Below the pieces are notes generated by a model that saw only the letters and a program-made list of their open reading frames with translations, had not been told where the DNA came from and did not search any database. Positions 33,882-45,360 of a DNA stretch of 64,000 nt are shown here, piece by piece. Source of the DNA: Pseudoscleropodium purum. Taxonomy: Eukaryota > Streptophyta > Bryopsida > Hypnales > Brachytheciaceae. The stretch spans positions 9,984,501 to 10,048,500 of the forward strand of contig OZ017799.1 in the NCBI GenBank assembly GCA_963969395.1. Reading direction: 5' to 3'. The position numbers were made by a program, and so were the translations under genes. The number at the start of each line of letters is the position of its first letter. The stretch's first letter is position 1.

Positions 33882-35870
33882 AAAAGTTTTTTTGATTGTA
33901 ACACAATAGTCAAAGTCTAAAGCTTGGATATATTTTCTCAATGCGTGCATGTAAACTTCTATTGTCATTTGGGCCTAAATTGCACCAAGAGGTGTGCATC
34001 CATTAGAAACTACAAGTAGTACTAATTGTTGTTTGTTATAAAAGTTAAGCTTACATTTTCTACAAAAATGTGTCAAGGAGATGATAGTTCCTTGAAGCCA
34101 ATATTGCTTCATTAGATCATAAACATTTTGGTGTATTATGCTCAATTCACATTCAATTCAAGCATCAAAGAGTTTTGCTTCTTGTATACCAACAATGTGA
34201 GCCTTCCTAATCTTTTAGTCTTCTAATATGATAGATTGCAGCTTCAATGTGGATATAAAAATTGGCTACAAGATACTCTTGCATTGTCACAATTCTTCCT
34301 TTAAAATAGAAACCAACCTCCCAATTTAAACTCTTCTCTCTCTTAATATTCCTTGAAAGACATCATAGTGCATAAGGACAACTCTATTGTACTTACACAA
34401 GTTAAAATGCACACATTTGCATTGACATCTATAATTGAGATGAGATTATTGAATTCAAACATGTATTGCTTTTACATATTAGTGAATGTGACATTCTTCA
34501 CCTAATCATTGATTTGTCAAAGATATTGGAATTAATGAGCAATGTAACGACTCTTTCAGCCATATGCAATTTTTTTTAAAAAAATTGATAATTGTACATT
34601 TACATGAAGTTGCTCATCAAAAAACTAGTTCAAGAAAGTTTATAGAAGAAGTATCTATAACATATTACCAGATATTGTACACGAAATTGACATCATGCAA
34701 CTACAATATTGACTTATAAAGTAAAGCTCAACAATCATGACTTGCATAATTGTTGATTAATTGATAGCCAAAGTATTATCAAATATCATTGTAACCAAAG
34801 TATATTAGTTGAATTAGAGGTTACATTCCCCAGAGTGTTGTATGTATTTGGAATTGTGATACTTTTAGAAATTTTGAATGAACTTAGAACATGTACAATG
34901 CTCACGGGTGTCAAGACAATATATTGGCATTGTACAGTTTGAAATTTTTTTTTGAATTATATGAATGCTCCAATGCAATGATCATGCTCCACGTTAATTC
35001 CACAACTTGAGTATGCAAAGGGGTAGGATTGACAATTTTTGTTCTTTTTGTCTACCTCTCAAAAAATCTCAACAAGCAGAGATTCATGTTAGAAAAGGAA
35101 ACTAACTAAATCTCCTTCATTAAAAACCTTAAGATTTCCCCCCTTTGTTTAAACATTGCAACTTTCCAAATCAATTGTGAATTTACAACACTTGTTGATC
35201 TCATATTCCCTCTTGTTGGTTGTCGAGGCAATCACTCACGTGTTGGTTGTTCAAGTTAAATTTTTGGCCCCTAAAACAAATGGAGTAGCAAGGCAAAACT
35301 CACTCCTATTCATGAGGTAGTTTAAGAATATAGCAAATGTAGATTGAAAAATCCCCAAAAACCTATAGCTTGAAATTTTTAAACCAACACCTAATGGATG
35401 GCTAAAAGAATGTAGTATTATAGTTTGTAAGTTGTGAATCAAATAAAGAATCTGTCACTAAACTTTAGCAATCCATGCCAACTTGAGTTTCACTTCACCA
35501 ATCATAAAGCATTAGAAAAATACTCAGGTCTATGTAGGGCTGTGAGTTTACGAGGGCCTTAGTACCCATTGAATGCTCTACATGCCTAACGGAAGTCATC
35601 ATAATGCCCATATGATGTGGTCGTCATCTGGGCATCTGTGATTGCATTTATAGTTGGCGGGTTACCATTCACTCAAGGAGTATGCCAAACGAATGCAAAG
35701 GCGGGAAGTTTTGCCATGTTGTATTATGTTGGAAGAGTGGGAGCAGGAGGATTTTGGTGTGAAGGTTTACCACACTTGTAGGAATTTTGTCCATTGCAAC
35801 ATGTCTTTTAGTTCTTGACGATCAAAGTTTATAGTTTTTGTTCCTGCATGTTGTAAAGCTTTGAGTTTCA
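33882..35870. other. AT-rich DNA, nothing identified
   Basis: I see only short chance frames. Some minus-strand stretches around 34000-34300 could be very old retroelement coding sequence, but no motif is legible. Confidence 0.4.
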
Positions 35871-35880
35871 AGGTATTTTA

Positions 35881-36942
35881 CGAGACACATTGATCATGAG
35901 GCCACGAGCCCATATCCAAGGTGTAGTTTTGTATAACAACAAAGACGAAAATGGTGATTACATTCCCTTCAAAATTGAAGTGAATAGTTGGGTTGCTTTG
36001 CAATTGGCTGAGCCAAATGGAAGGTTGGTCAATGGTGCATATAAGGCTCGGATTAAGAACTTTTGAATAGTTGATGTAGTGGTGACTAAGGTCAAGGTTC
36101 AACATGTTTATATGTGACAGGAATTACCAATGCACCTTACACATCTTGAGACGCAATCTAGCGCTTGCAATTGTAAGTTTCTAAAATTCGTAATTGAGAC
36201 CTTGCCTTTTTCTGAAATTTCGAATCTTTCTTGTTGTCTATTAGTGCACAAGCCTAAAGAACTTTGAAACTTTGGTAAAGGGCAAATTCCTCTAGAAAAT
36301 AAACCATTCAATATAAAAAAGAACTACTTTTATCTCTATTGCTTTCATTTGAATTTCTGTGTTTTGGATTTCAGATTTATACCCATCTCATCATAGTAAT
36401 AGGATAGATTGTAAGAGCGTTTTGCAAGTGTTGTGTGTCATTCACATTGAGATTGGAGAATTAAGTAGAGGATCTCGGAATCATAGACAACTGCTTCAAG
36501 ACTCTATTTTTTTCTACAATGCTGAGTACATCTTGAACCCTGAAGGTGGCTACGAGTATATAAATCTGATTCCATTGCGACAATTCAATGACCCTACTTG
36601 GCCATTATTTGACATGGCAACCACTAAAGCATTTAGAGTGCAAATGAGATAAGATTTTCTACATGCATGTAAACTAGGCATAGGACGATGTTGTACTATT
36701 TTCAATTCCATAGGTTGAGATTGAAACATAGAGGGGTGTGGGAACAAATAGATCAATATGAAACTATCAAGATTGTAACAATTCAGTGTGTGATGGGTGC
36801 TTGGCGTCAAGAAATCAAAGTAAGGTACAATTGGCCACTAACTTCTGTTAGATTGGAAATTGAAATTGTACTAGGATGTAGTGCATCTAAAGACTTCAAC
36901 ATGAGCATCGTACAAGAAAGCCAAACAACGATAAAGATATAG
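35881..36942 (+). pseudogene. Unidentified ORF remnants
   Basis: A plus-strand frame from 35881 to about 36066 (MRPRAHIQGVVLYNNKDENG...SWVALQLAEPNGRLVNGAYK) stops at TGA. Others follow at 36359-36652 (…NPEGGYEYINLIPLRQFNDP…) and 36688-36942 (…RGVWEQIDQYETIKIVTIQC…). They look like pieces of one former gene split by stops and frameshifts. No domain is recognised. The location suggests mobile-element cargo. Confidence 0.35.
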
Positions 36943-36949
36943 TCCAAAT

Positions 36950-38212
36950 AAATGCATCTTTATATAGGAAATTGGTCCTCTAATTCTCACATTCGGTCGT
37001 TCATTTTACAATGTTATTAACCTACTACAACCTATGCAGGTCAATTGGAGGAAGGAGAAGATTGTTATTGTTGGAGAAGTAGTGCCTCTGAAGAGTCTCC
37101 TACTTCTACTTGTTCTGTAAAATCACTAATAACATCACCAGATGAGCTCTCTTGAATTGCTTGACTTCAAGGCACCCACTTGCTGCTGACTCGATCACAT
37201 TTTGCCCTCTATAAAGTAGCGTGTAGAGCGGCGTTGGAGTTTATAGCTGCCTCTTTCATATTCCAAATTCAAACCTCATCATCGATATTACTTTCTACAT
37301 GGAAAGCTTTGTTGTCAAGTCTTGTTTGTTTCTCCATTTCTCTGAGCCTAAATTGTATGATTCAATATCAGTATTGATATGTTTGAATAAGTGGGCTTTT
37401 TTGGACTTTCTTCCCCTATGTTACATGTGCCGTTGGTATGCAAATTTTACTACATAATGGCTATACTCCATCCCTCAACATGACCAAACACTAAGGCTTC
37501 CATATTCGCTAACAAACCAAACAACATACTTAACAAACACGTGCTGCAAAGCAATGTTGAATTGCATGAATACATTGATTAAATCATAGTGTTAATTCAA
37601 ATGGAATTGAACACTAGTTTCCCTATTGCATCAACAATTTCAGTGCTATTTATAGCTAGCACAATACATTTTCTTTGCAAGAATTTGAAACTATAATTCA
37701 GCCAATTCATTTGACAAAATTCTAGTAATTTCATTTAATATAATCAACAAAACTATTTGCATTCTAGGTTTAATTCAAAGTTAGGAATGATCGCTTCATT
37801 TCATGGTTAAATACTACAATGCTGATTAATTAAACTCTTGGTTAAATACAACAACAATGATTAATTGACCTCTTGGTTAAAAAGTTATAATGATCAATTA
37901 CATTCCTAGATCAATAGTTATGAATGATTGATTCATCTCTCGGGGTATTGAAAGATGGTTTAATATTACAGCATAAATTTGACTTTTAGGATTTCCTTAG
38001 AATAATAACAATCATCAGATGATAAAGAAAAGGTTCAGGAAGCTCACAATATAATGTGTCATGTGGTGTTCACCGAATGCTTTAATGTAGGCTTGGCCCC
38101 ATGCTTCCACTTCTGTTTTGAACATTAGTCTGTCACTCACAGATAATTTCAAGCATGTAAATTAAGGCCGCAATTTATCCAAACCTTGCCAGACCTCAAG
38201 CTTGGCCCTCTT
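36950..38212. other. AT-rich DNA, nothing identified
   Basis: No supported gene was seen. A short phrase, 'GGTTAAATACTACAATGCTGATTAATTAA' in three loose versions at about 37800-37930, suggests a small local tandem repeat. Confidence 0.4.
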
Positions 38213-39179
38213 CTAGAAACTAGAATCAATAAAATTTCTCTTCGCAGCAACGACGTCAATGTAGAATTTCTCCGAGCCCCTTGGCAACATCGATGGCTGA
38301 AAAAATTGGGCTGCATGTGCTCCATTGAACAGGGTTGACAGGACGTCCGGACGTGGACGTTGTGTCCGCAGCGTCCATTGACATTCGCGTCCTAGCGGAC
38401 GCAGCGTCCGCCTGTCCCCCGTCCGCCTCGTCCATCCGCCCGATTACGGCCATCCAATCGACGCGCGGACTGATTTGGTCCGCACGATCTGGGCGTCCGC
38501 CTCGGGCGGTCGGGCCGTCCGCCCCGCCCGTCCACTTTCCGACGGCGGTCGGGACGCTGCGTCCGCTAGCATCCGTGTGTCCGGACGTTCGGACGTTCGG
38601 AAAACGGACGCTATTTTGGGGCGGACGTTGAAATTCGTCAACCCTGCCATTGAAAGATGGTCTACTAGGCACATTGTTTGATTTCCTTGATAACTTGTCA
38701 TCCTTAAAGATTAGAATGTTTCCTCTATGTGCTTCGGTGGAAGATAGGACCTTTTGCATATCTAGAGTTGCTTGCTTTTGGAGGTGTTTGTCACGGAGTG
38801 TCCAAATGAATTGGAAGTATAGTAGGACAAGTTTTTCAATAATTTGGTTAAAAGCATGTAAGGTATACATATAGACTCGATCCATGGGAATTGGTAGCAT
38901 TGGCTTCCATCTTCCACATGAAGATGCATCGATAACTGGCTTTGTAGGGATCTTTTGACAAAATAAACCTCCACCCCATCCACTTGATTTTTTGGCAAAA
39001 GTAGCCACTACTCGTGCCTTGGTACCAATTATCGGCTTCACTTGCTCTTGGTTGCAATATATACAATTGTAAGTTGAACATGTGCCATGACTTAATCCAT
39101 ACATATACTTAATTGTTTTCATATCTATAACTAGATGCCACTCAACCTTAAAATTGCCAACCCCATGTACACATAACAA
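38213..39179 (-). pseudogene. Unidentified ORF interrupted by hAT-type MITE copy B
   Basis: From an ATG at 39179 a minus-strand frame stays open into the MITE at 38646. If the MITE (38330-38646) and one 8-bp duplicate are disregarded, the same frame runs on for about 35 more codons to a TAG at 38213-38215. Notable parts are a Cys-x2-Cys pair in CSTYNCIYCNQ, GRWKPMLPIPMDRVYMYTLH and HRGNILIFKDDKLSR. I recognise no family. The protein probably belonged to a mobile element: related-looking fragments on the same strand lie at 39791-40132, and mobile DNA surrounds it. The MITE adds spurious coding to the visible 307-codon frame. Confidence 0.45.
38330..38646 (-). mobile_element. GGACG-rich hAT-type MITE, copy B (317 bp, inverted)
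   Basis: The left end is CAGGGTTGACAGGACG and the right end is GTCAACCCTG. Target duplications are exact: CCATTGAA at 38322-38329 and 38647-38654. It is reversed relative to the other three copies and is the longest. It lies inside the minus-strand ORF described above. Confidence 0.95.
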
Positions 39180-39790
39180 CTGCCCATTATTCTAATTTTC
39201 AATCAATGTTGGAATCATAGTCTAACTAAAAATCCAAGACAATACTTCATGAGATTCCTTTCACACCCAGAAGCAATCGATAGGCCAAACTTCACGTTCA
39301 CTTTGGACATCAAAATATTTAGGGCTTCCCACTTCAATATGATTATCAAGTGCACGATTCATGAGGGTAATACTTACACGCTCAAGTTTCTGTCTATGTA
39401 CGATCTTTGCCTCGTCTAATTTTAGGATGAAGATTAAGGGCTTATCATATACTTCTACATCACAAAATTCATTACTAATTTAATATTAGTAATGATGTAG
39501 TGTCAGTTCAATCATGTAATGAATTCTTGACTTCATAACTTCATACAACAAATTCTTAATTAGTTGTACCTGCTACTATCTAGAAGGTAGCCATAGTTAT
39601 CAATTAACTATCCATATGATCATAGGCTCTATATAAGCTGAACTTCAATGTAAAATAAAAACAAGGACCACTGACAGTAATTACAGAAAAGCTAAAAGGA
39701 GAATAAATCTAACAACTTTTGGCAAACTAGAAGAATAAGAGGAGAATACATACCAACAAAGGGGAATTTATATAATTGTACCATGGCTTT

Positions 39791-40132
39791 TCAAACTGTT
39801 TCAACATCAATGAACAAGGAATTGTTCTCATTTAACTCGATATGTAGTGGGTCTTTTTTCTTAGACATTGGGCTAGGTAGAATCTCCAAAGTATTTTGGA
39901 TGGAGTAATATTCATTGACAAAATCACATAGCTTATTATTCAACTTTTTCCATAGCAATGACACATGATATGGTTTTAACAAATACCCTATCTGGATTCC
40001 CTTGCCTATGGCTTTGGCCCCTCCTTTGAACTTCTTGTATATAGTGTTGTAAGCTTTATTTGTAATACTACTACGGTCTCCTATAGCAAATATTTCATGA
40101 GCTCCAATCTCTATACCAATTCTATCTTAATA
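39791..40132 (-). pseudogene. Unidentified ORF fragment
   Basis: A minus-strand frame is open for about 113 codons from just after a TAA near 40133 to TAA at 39791. It reads parts such as GAHEIFAIGDRSSITNKAYN, GIQIGYLLKPYHVSLLWKKL and NEYYSIQNTLEILPSPMSKK. The composition is protein-like and lysine-rich. It may be an upstream piece of the same broken gene as 38213-39179. No family is recognised. Confidence 0.35.
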
Positions 40133-40548
40133 GTGGTTGGTGATGTCAATCCCAACTAACTACATGGCAAGCATGTGTAACATGGTTGACACCTCCTTCT
40201 TTAACGAAATGAAGGCAAAAATCTTGCTTGATTCAACCTACATGTCTTTAGAGCCATACAACTTTTGCTTTTTTTAATTGGCACCATTACCTTCATGTAT
40301 TTCTTTGATGGTGTCGTGTTGAGAACATTTGCTTTGGGATATTATAGAGATTTTGGTTGCCACCAAAAATGACTTGGGAATGAAAGAAGTCGTAAAATGA
40401 TAAAAAAAACCCAGAAGTGAAGTCGTTATTTGCAGATTCACCCTACTTCGAACTTGAACGTCAAATCTTTTAAACCATTGTCAAACTACTACCCGTTGAC
40501 CTATCTTGTATTGATTGGCTCTAAATCGGTGTAAGGTTTAAGGTGTGT

Positions 40549-40838
40549 CAGGGTTGACGAATGTCAACGTCCGCCCCAAAATAGTGTCCGTTTTTCGGGC
40601 GTCCGGACGCACGGACGCTAGCGGACGCAGCGTCCCGACCGCCGTCGGAAAGCGGACGGGCGGGGGGGACGGCCCGAGGCGGACGCCCAGATCGTGCGGA
40701 CCAGATCAGTTCGCGCGTCGATCGGACGGGCGGACGGATAGGCAGATGGGAGACAGGCGGACGCTACGTCCGCCGGGACGTGAATGTCAGCGGACGCTGC
40801 GGACACAGCTTCCGCATCCGGACGTCGTGTCAACCCTG
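40549..40838 (+). mobile_element. GGACG-rich hAT-type MITE, copy C (290 bp)
   Basis: The ends are CAGGGTTGACGAAT and GTCAACCCTG. Exact 8-bp target duplications AGGTGTGT lie at 40541-40548 and 40839-40846. The interior has more than a dozen GGACG/CGTCC motifs. Frames inside are artefacts of this composition. Confidence 0.95.
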
Positions 40839-40849
40839 AGGTGTGTAAT

Positions 40850-43019
40850 AAAATCCCACTATTTCAAACGAGTAAAATAGAACGGCTAGACCATGAACTG
40901 AACTGTCCGAAAGGTTAACTCCTAAACTTTCAAACACCTAGTGACCAGCTTTAAAAATCAAATTTCACCGTAAGAATAAGCAAATCTCAATCATGTGGGC
41001 CATTAATCTCACTTCGTCATTTAGTCTCAACCATGTAGGTCATTAACCCCACTTCATCACCTAGTCTCAACCATGTGGACAATTAATCCCACTTTGTTAT
41101 CCATGATACAAAATGAAATTAAACATTGGTGTAATTCAAACCGTCCACAACAACAAATTTTACAAAGCCACAAGTTACACACACATACAAGTCTTCAAAA
41201 CTTCCTACAATCTCAAACTTCAACCTTCAGTTTTCAAGTTGAAATTTGGATAAGTATCGTTATTGTTTCACACATCCAAATGAAGTGAGTGGTAGCTTTT
41301 TGGAAAGCTAACACAAACTTCTATTTTTCCTCCAAATTTCAAGTAATTTTAAAACTCTATTCAACTTCTATAGCCATTCAAAGTTTCGGCCTTGAAAAAA
41401 GAAGGGCAGTAGACCCTTCTTTACTTTCACACTCACAATTTATTCATATAATCTCCAAATAGAATAAATGATATTTTTATAAAAATTTAACACAATTTTC
41501 TACACTCCTTCCAAATCTCACTACAAACTAACAATCTATCCATTTTTTATAGCCAGTCGAAGTCTCTGCCTTTTAATTTTGAGGACAACAAACCTCCTTT
41601 CACTCAAAGAAGCACAACTTTTAATTTACAACTTCAAATCAAGCAAGTGAGATCAATTTTAAAACTACACATCATGGTACAAAACCCTTGCAAATTTCAT
41701 TTCAAACTTCTTCAAACTCACAATAAAATAGGCCTCTAAACATTTGGATCCTTTCTAAACTCACAACAAGAGAGAAGATGAATAGTATTCACCTTTTTCT
41801 TCACCTTATCTCAACTCTAACTACACAAATAAGTGGGGTCAGCTTCTAATTCACTCCCAAAGCTATAACATCAATAATTGAGCACTTGTTTAGTCTACAA
41901 CTATCTCTTTATCTTTATCTTTATCTGTGAAAGAAATTCACTTTAAGTTTACTTAAAAGGCAAACTATTTGCATATTTTCTTCATATTACTTTACAAATA
42001 CAAAATTATTGTAAGAAATCACTCCAATTATAGAAAGAAAAATTAGAAATCCAATATATATCTTATAGAGATAAAAAATTAGAGCTCCAATAAAAATATC
42101 ACTCCATCTACAAAAATTTGAAGATGCGTTTGATAGTAGCAGCCACATAATTGGCATGATTCACCTTAGTTAAAGGATTGACTGGCCCTCATAACCATCA
42201 TTGGTGACTACGACTCCCTTTGATAAGCCTCATCATGCAATAATATTGCTTATCATTAGAACCTTCAAAATATTTTTCAAATGTGACTTTACGGTTACCA
42301 GGTTCAATACATCCAACCTGTAATGAAATCACTAATGCTCAAGCCTCACGTTGAAGATGACCATGCCATCGTTTTTTCACACAAGGTTGTTTTAGTGGTC
42401 AAGATGGCCCCATCTTCATCTTCTGATCGCCCATGTAACAATAAAAAACTCAGTGGCAATTATAACTGATTCAGTAATTGTAATAAAAAAAATTCAATCT
42501 CATGCTCTAGTTGAGATTCTTCATTTTGAGAATAAAAAAAAACCCTTTAGTTGATATAGTTTAATTTAAATAAAAAAATAATAAATGAAATGAAGCTTTC
42601 AAGTGAATCATTTTTTATATAGTTGCTTATAATAGCAGAGAGAAGGTGTCACCTTGAAGCCACTTCAAATGACAATATGACATCATTTTCTTTATAATGT
42701 TATAAACATTTAAACTTATCTAAAAAATGTGAATATATATATATTCTACATAATGTTTGCATTTACAACACGACAACAGTAGTAAGTATCACAATGGAAC
42801 AAGCTAATCTCCTCTACATTTTTACACGACCGCCGGATTGAGAGAGCATACATATATCTTGCCGAGTTTTGACCTATTCTCTATAGTCGTAGAGGGTCAA
42901 CTAAAGTTTATTTTATTTTCTCTCCATTGTTACAAGATTCTTAGTAATAGTCGCCAGTTCTAACTTCATTCTTTCCAATTCAGCAAAATTACTTTCAACG
43001 AAATTTTGTGTACGCTTGA
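40850..43019. other. AT-rich DNA, nothing identified
   Basis: A short phrase, 'CTCAACCATGTGG(A/G)C(C)ATTAAT(C)CCACTT', occurs three times at about 40988-41097, a small tandem repeat of about 50 bp. Otherwise I see no gene. Confidence 0.4.
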
Positions 43020-43921
43020 TCACTTGATGTGATCTCTTTCTAATTTCTCAATGTCTTTTTCACGCTCAACCTTAGCTAATATGCTTTCCTCAAGATTCTT
43101 TGTGGCTTGTTCAAGTTCTCCTCTTAGCGACCTAATCAAATTTTTGGAACTGATTTGTACAATAGCATGTGTTTTCCATTCTATAATTTCAGCACTCAAT
43201 CTTTCCCTCTCTACCACTTGTCTACTCAAACTTTGTTGCTCTTGTTGTTTAGAGAGCTCTAAATTTTCCTTCAATGACGCAATCTCAAAGTCACTTCTAC
43301 TTCGATGAATTAAAAGCCTACTAGCATGATTGGCAATTGAATTTTGTAAGTAGTTTGTGTAGCCAAACATGCCTTTTTCTCCATCACCAATATACTCCAA
43401 CAAAGTCTTGACGTTATGAAATTGAGGCCACTTTCCGGTCAAAGGATCCATCAGGTAAATGGACCCATCCAACCACAAATCCAAGTTACTATCACCAACC
43501 TTCTGCTTCTCAAGAAACGTGGATTTCGTAGATTGTTCATGGATCATACAACCCAGGGTTGACGAATTTCAACGTCCGCCCCAAAATAGCGTCCGTTTTC
43601 CGGACGTCCGGACGCACGGATGCTAGCGGATACAGTGTCCCGACCGCCGTCGGAAAGCGGACGGGCGAGGCGGACGCCTAGATCGTGCGGGCCAGATCAG
43701 TCCGCGCGTCGATCGGACGGCCGTAATCAGGCGGACGGGCAGACGGACGGGGGACAGGCGGACGCTGCGTCCGCCAGGACGCGAATGTCAGCGGACGCTA
43801 CGGACACAGCGTCCGCGTCCGGACGTCCCAGACGTCTAGACGTCCTGTCAACCCTGATACAACCTCTAATTACAAGTGATCGGTATTTGAAATCTAATGT
43901 GACTTGTATCTTATAAGGCAT
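43020..43921 (-). pseudogene. Unidentified coiled-coil ORF split by hAT-type MITE copy D
   Basis: A minus-strand frame from an ATG at 43921 runs 21 codons to the MITE, and resumes beyond it for 175 codons to a stop at 43020. Disregarding the MITE and one 8-bp duplicate keeps the frame, so the pre-insertion ORF was about 196 codons. The first half contains DLWLDGSIYLMDPLTGKWPQ. The second half (from about DFEIASLKENLELSKQQEQQ to the end) is a charged, heptad-like coiled coil. I do not recognise the family. The 175-aa part could still be translated from its own ATG at 43547, which overlaps the target duplication. Confidence 0.45.
43554..43856 (+). mobile_element. GGACG-rich hAT-type MITE, copy D (303 bp)
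   Basis: The ends are CAGGGTTGACGAAT and GTCAACCCTG. Exact 8-bp target duplications ATACAACC lie at 43546-43553 and 43857-43864. I count about 23 GGAC/GTCC tetramers, mostly as CGGACG or CGTCCG. It is very similar to copy C. Confidence 0.95.
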
Positions 43922-44029
43922 CTAACTTGTATCAATTAATACTATAAGTCTTCCCTCCATTGCAAAAAGAATTAATAAGCCTGTAGTCTAGCTTTTCAGC
44001 TTTTTGTAGAACTTTTTCAATTTTTTCTG

Positions 44030-45360
44030 GCATTTCCTATATTATTTATATATATTTTGAGTATTTAGTGTTAAAGTAGTTCAAAGTACACTAAAAGTTC
44101 CAAAAAGTACAAAGATACTTTAGTAAGTAGCCATAAATTAATAGAAAAGGGCAAAAAGGCAAAATAAAAGTTAAAGTAAAAGTTCCAGAAAGAAAAAGAT
44201 AAAAAGAAAAGGAAAAAGATAAAGAGACTAGCACAAATAAAGAAAAGATGGGAAATTAGGGATTCAGAGGCGCGCGAGGAGATTCCACAGGTCGAGACGC
44301 GCCTTGCACCACCTCCGATCATCCCCAAATTTCACCTTTAATTCCTCTCTTTTCTCTCATTTTCTCTTCTCTTGGGGTATTCATTCTAAATTGTGCTGTA
44401 ATTCTTGCACGTAATGTGCTGTTTGTAATAGAAGTGCTATTTCTTCAATTGTGCTGTTTATGGTGTTGTATTGCGTGGAATTTCCTGAATTTGTTGAAGA
44501 GCAATCAGAAGTTTTGTGTATGTGTTTTTGAATTTCAGAAAGCATCTGTGCACATGGTGAGCAATCGGTGGAAATTAGAATGTTTCGGTGAAGAATAGAG
44601 GCGTAGCAAGGACTGGAATTCGCAGTTTTCGTTTTGAACTGAGATCTAGGAGTCACCAGTCAATCACGGGCTCACGCAAGCGTTGCAGTTTCTTCGAGAA
44701 TCGGAATGGTGTGAAAAGATTGACAGAAGTGTAGCAGTTCGAAAAAGAGACCTACAGTCAGAGCGAAGTCAAGAATCAATGAAAATGGGTGATCTGGTTT
44801 TGAATTCTCGAACTAAAAATTGCCCTAGGAAACACTGAGAGATTTCGTTGACAATTTGAGGACGCGGTGATCAGGCTATGAAATACAGAGTGGCGGGGAT
44901 GGTGCGGGAGAATTGTTGTGTGTGCACAAATGATTGAGATTGCAAATCTGATCAGGCCGGTGTCGTAGGGGTCAGAACTGCTGGAGGGAGGCGGAAGAAT
45001 CAGAAATTGATAAAAATCCATTCGGGGTAATTGGAGTGTTGCTACAACTTGATTGGAGTGCATTGGAAGTTGCGAGGAGATTGATCTGGATTAAATTAAC
45101 AATCGGCGGAAGAATTCGGCGTCGCAATGGCAAACCGGCCATTCTTCGTCAAATTGGCAAATTAGGGATTTGGATCGGGATCCCGAGATAGGGTGAGGTG
45201 CCGATTGAAGTCCTGAGTTAGGGTTGGAACTTGGACAAGTGTCGATCGAGGTGATGAAACCTCAAATTGTTACTTGGATTCAAGAAGTGGTTTACTGCTT
45301 GGGTACTGCCTGGGTATTGCCAGGGTATCAACTGGTGTACGAAAATGGGGCTTAAAGGCT
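44030..45360. other. Purine-rich leader-like stretch, no ORF
   Basis: Positions 44230-45350 are markedly richer in G+A on the plus strand than their surroundings and lack long frames on that strand. The look is that of a transcribed 5' leader or the non-coding start of an LTR element. I found no paired LTR, primer-binding site or coding sequence, so this is only a description. Confidence 0.3.
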
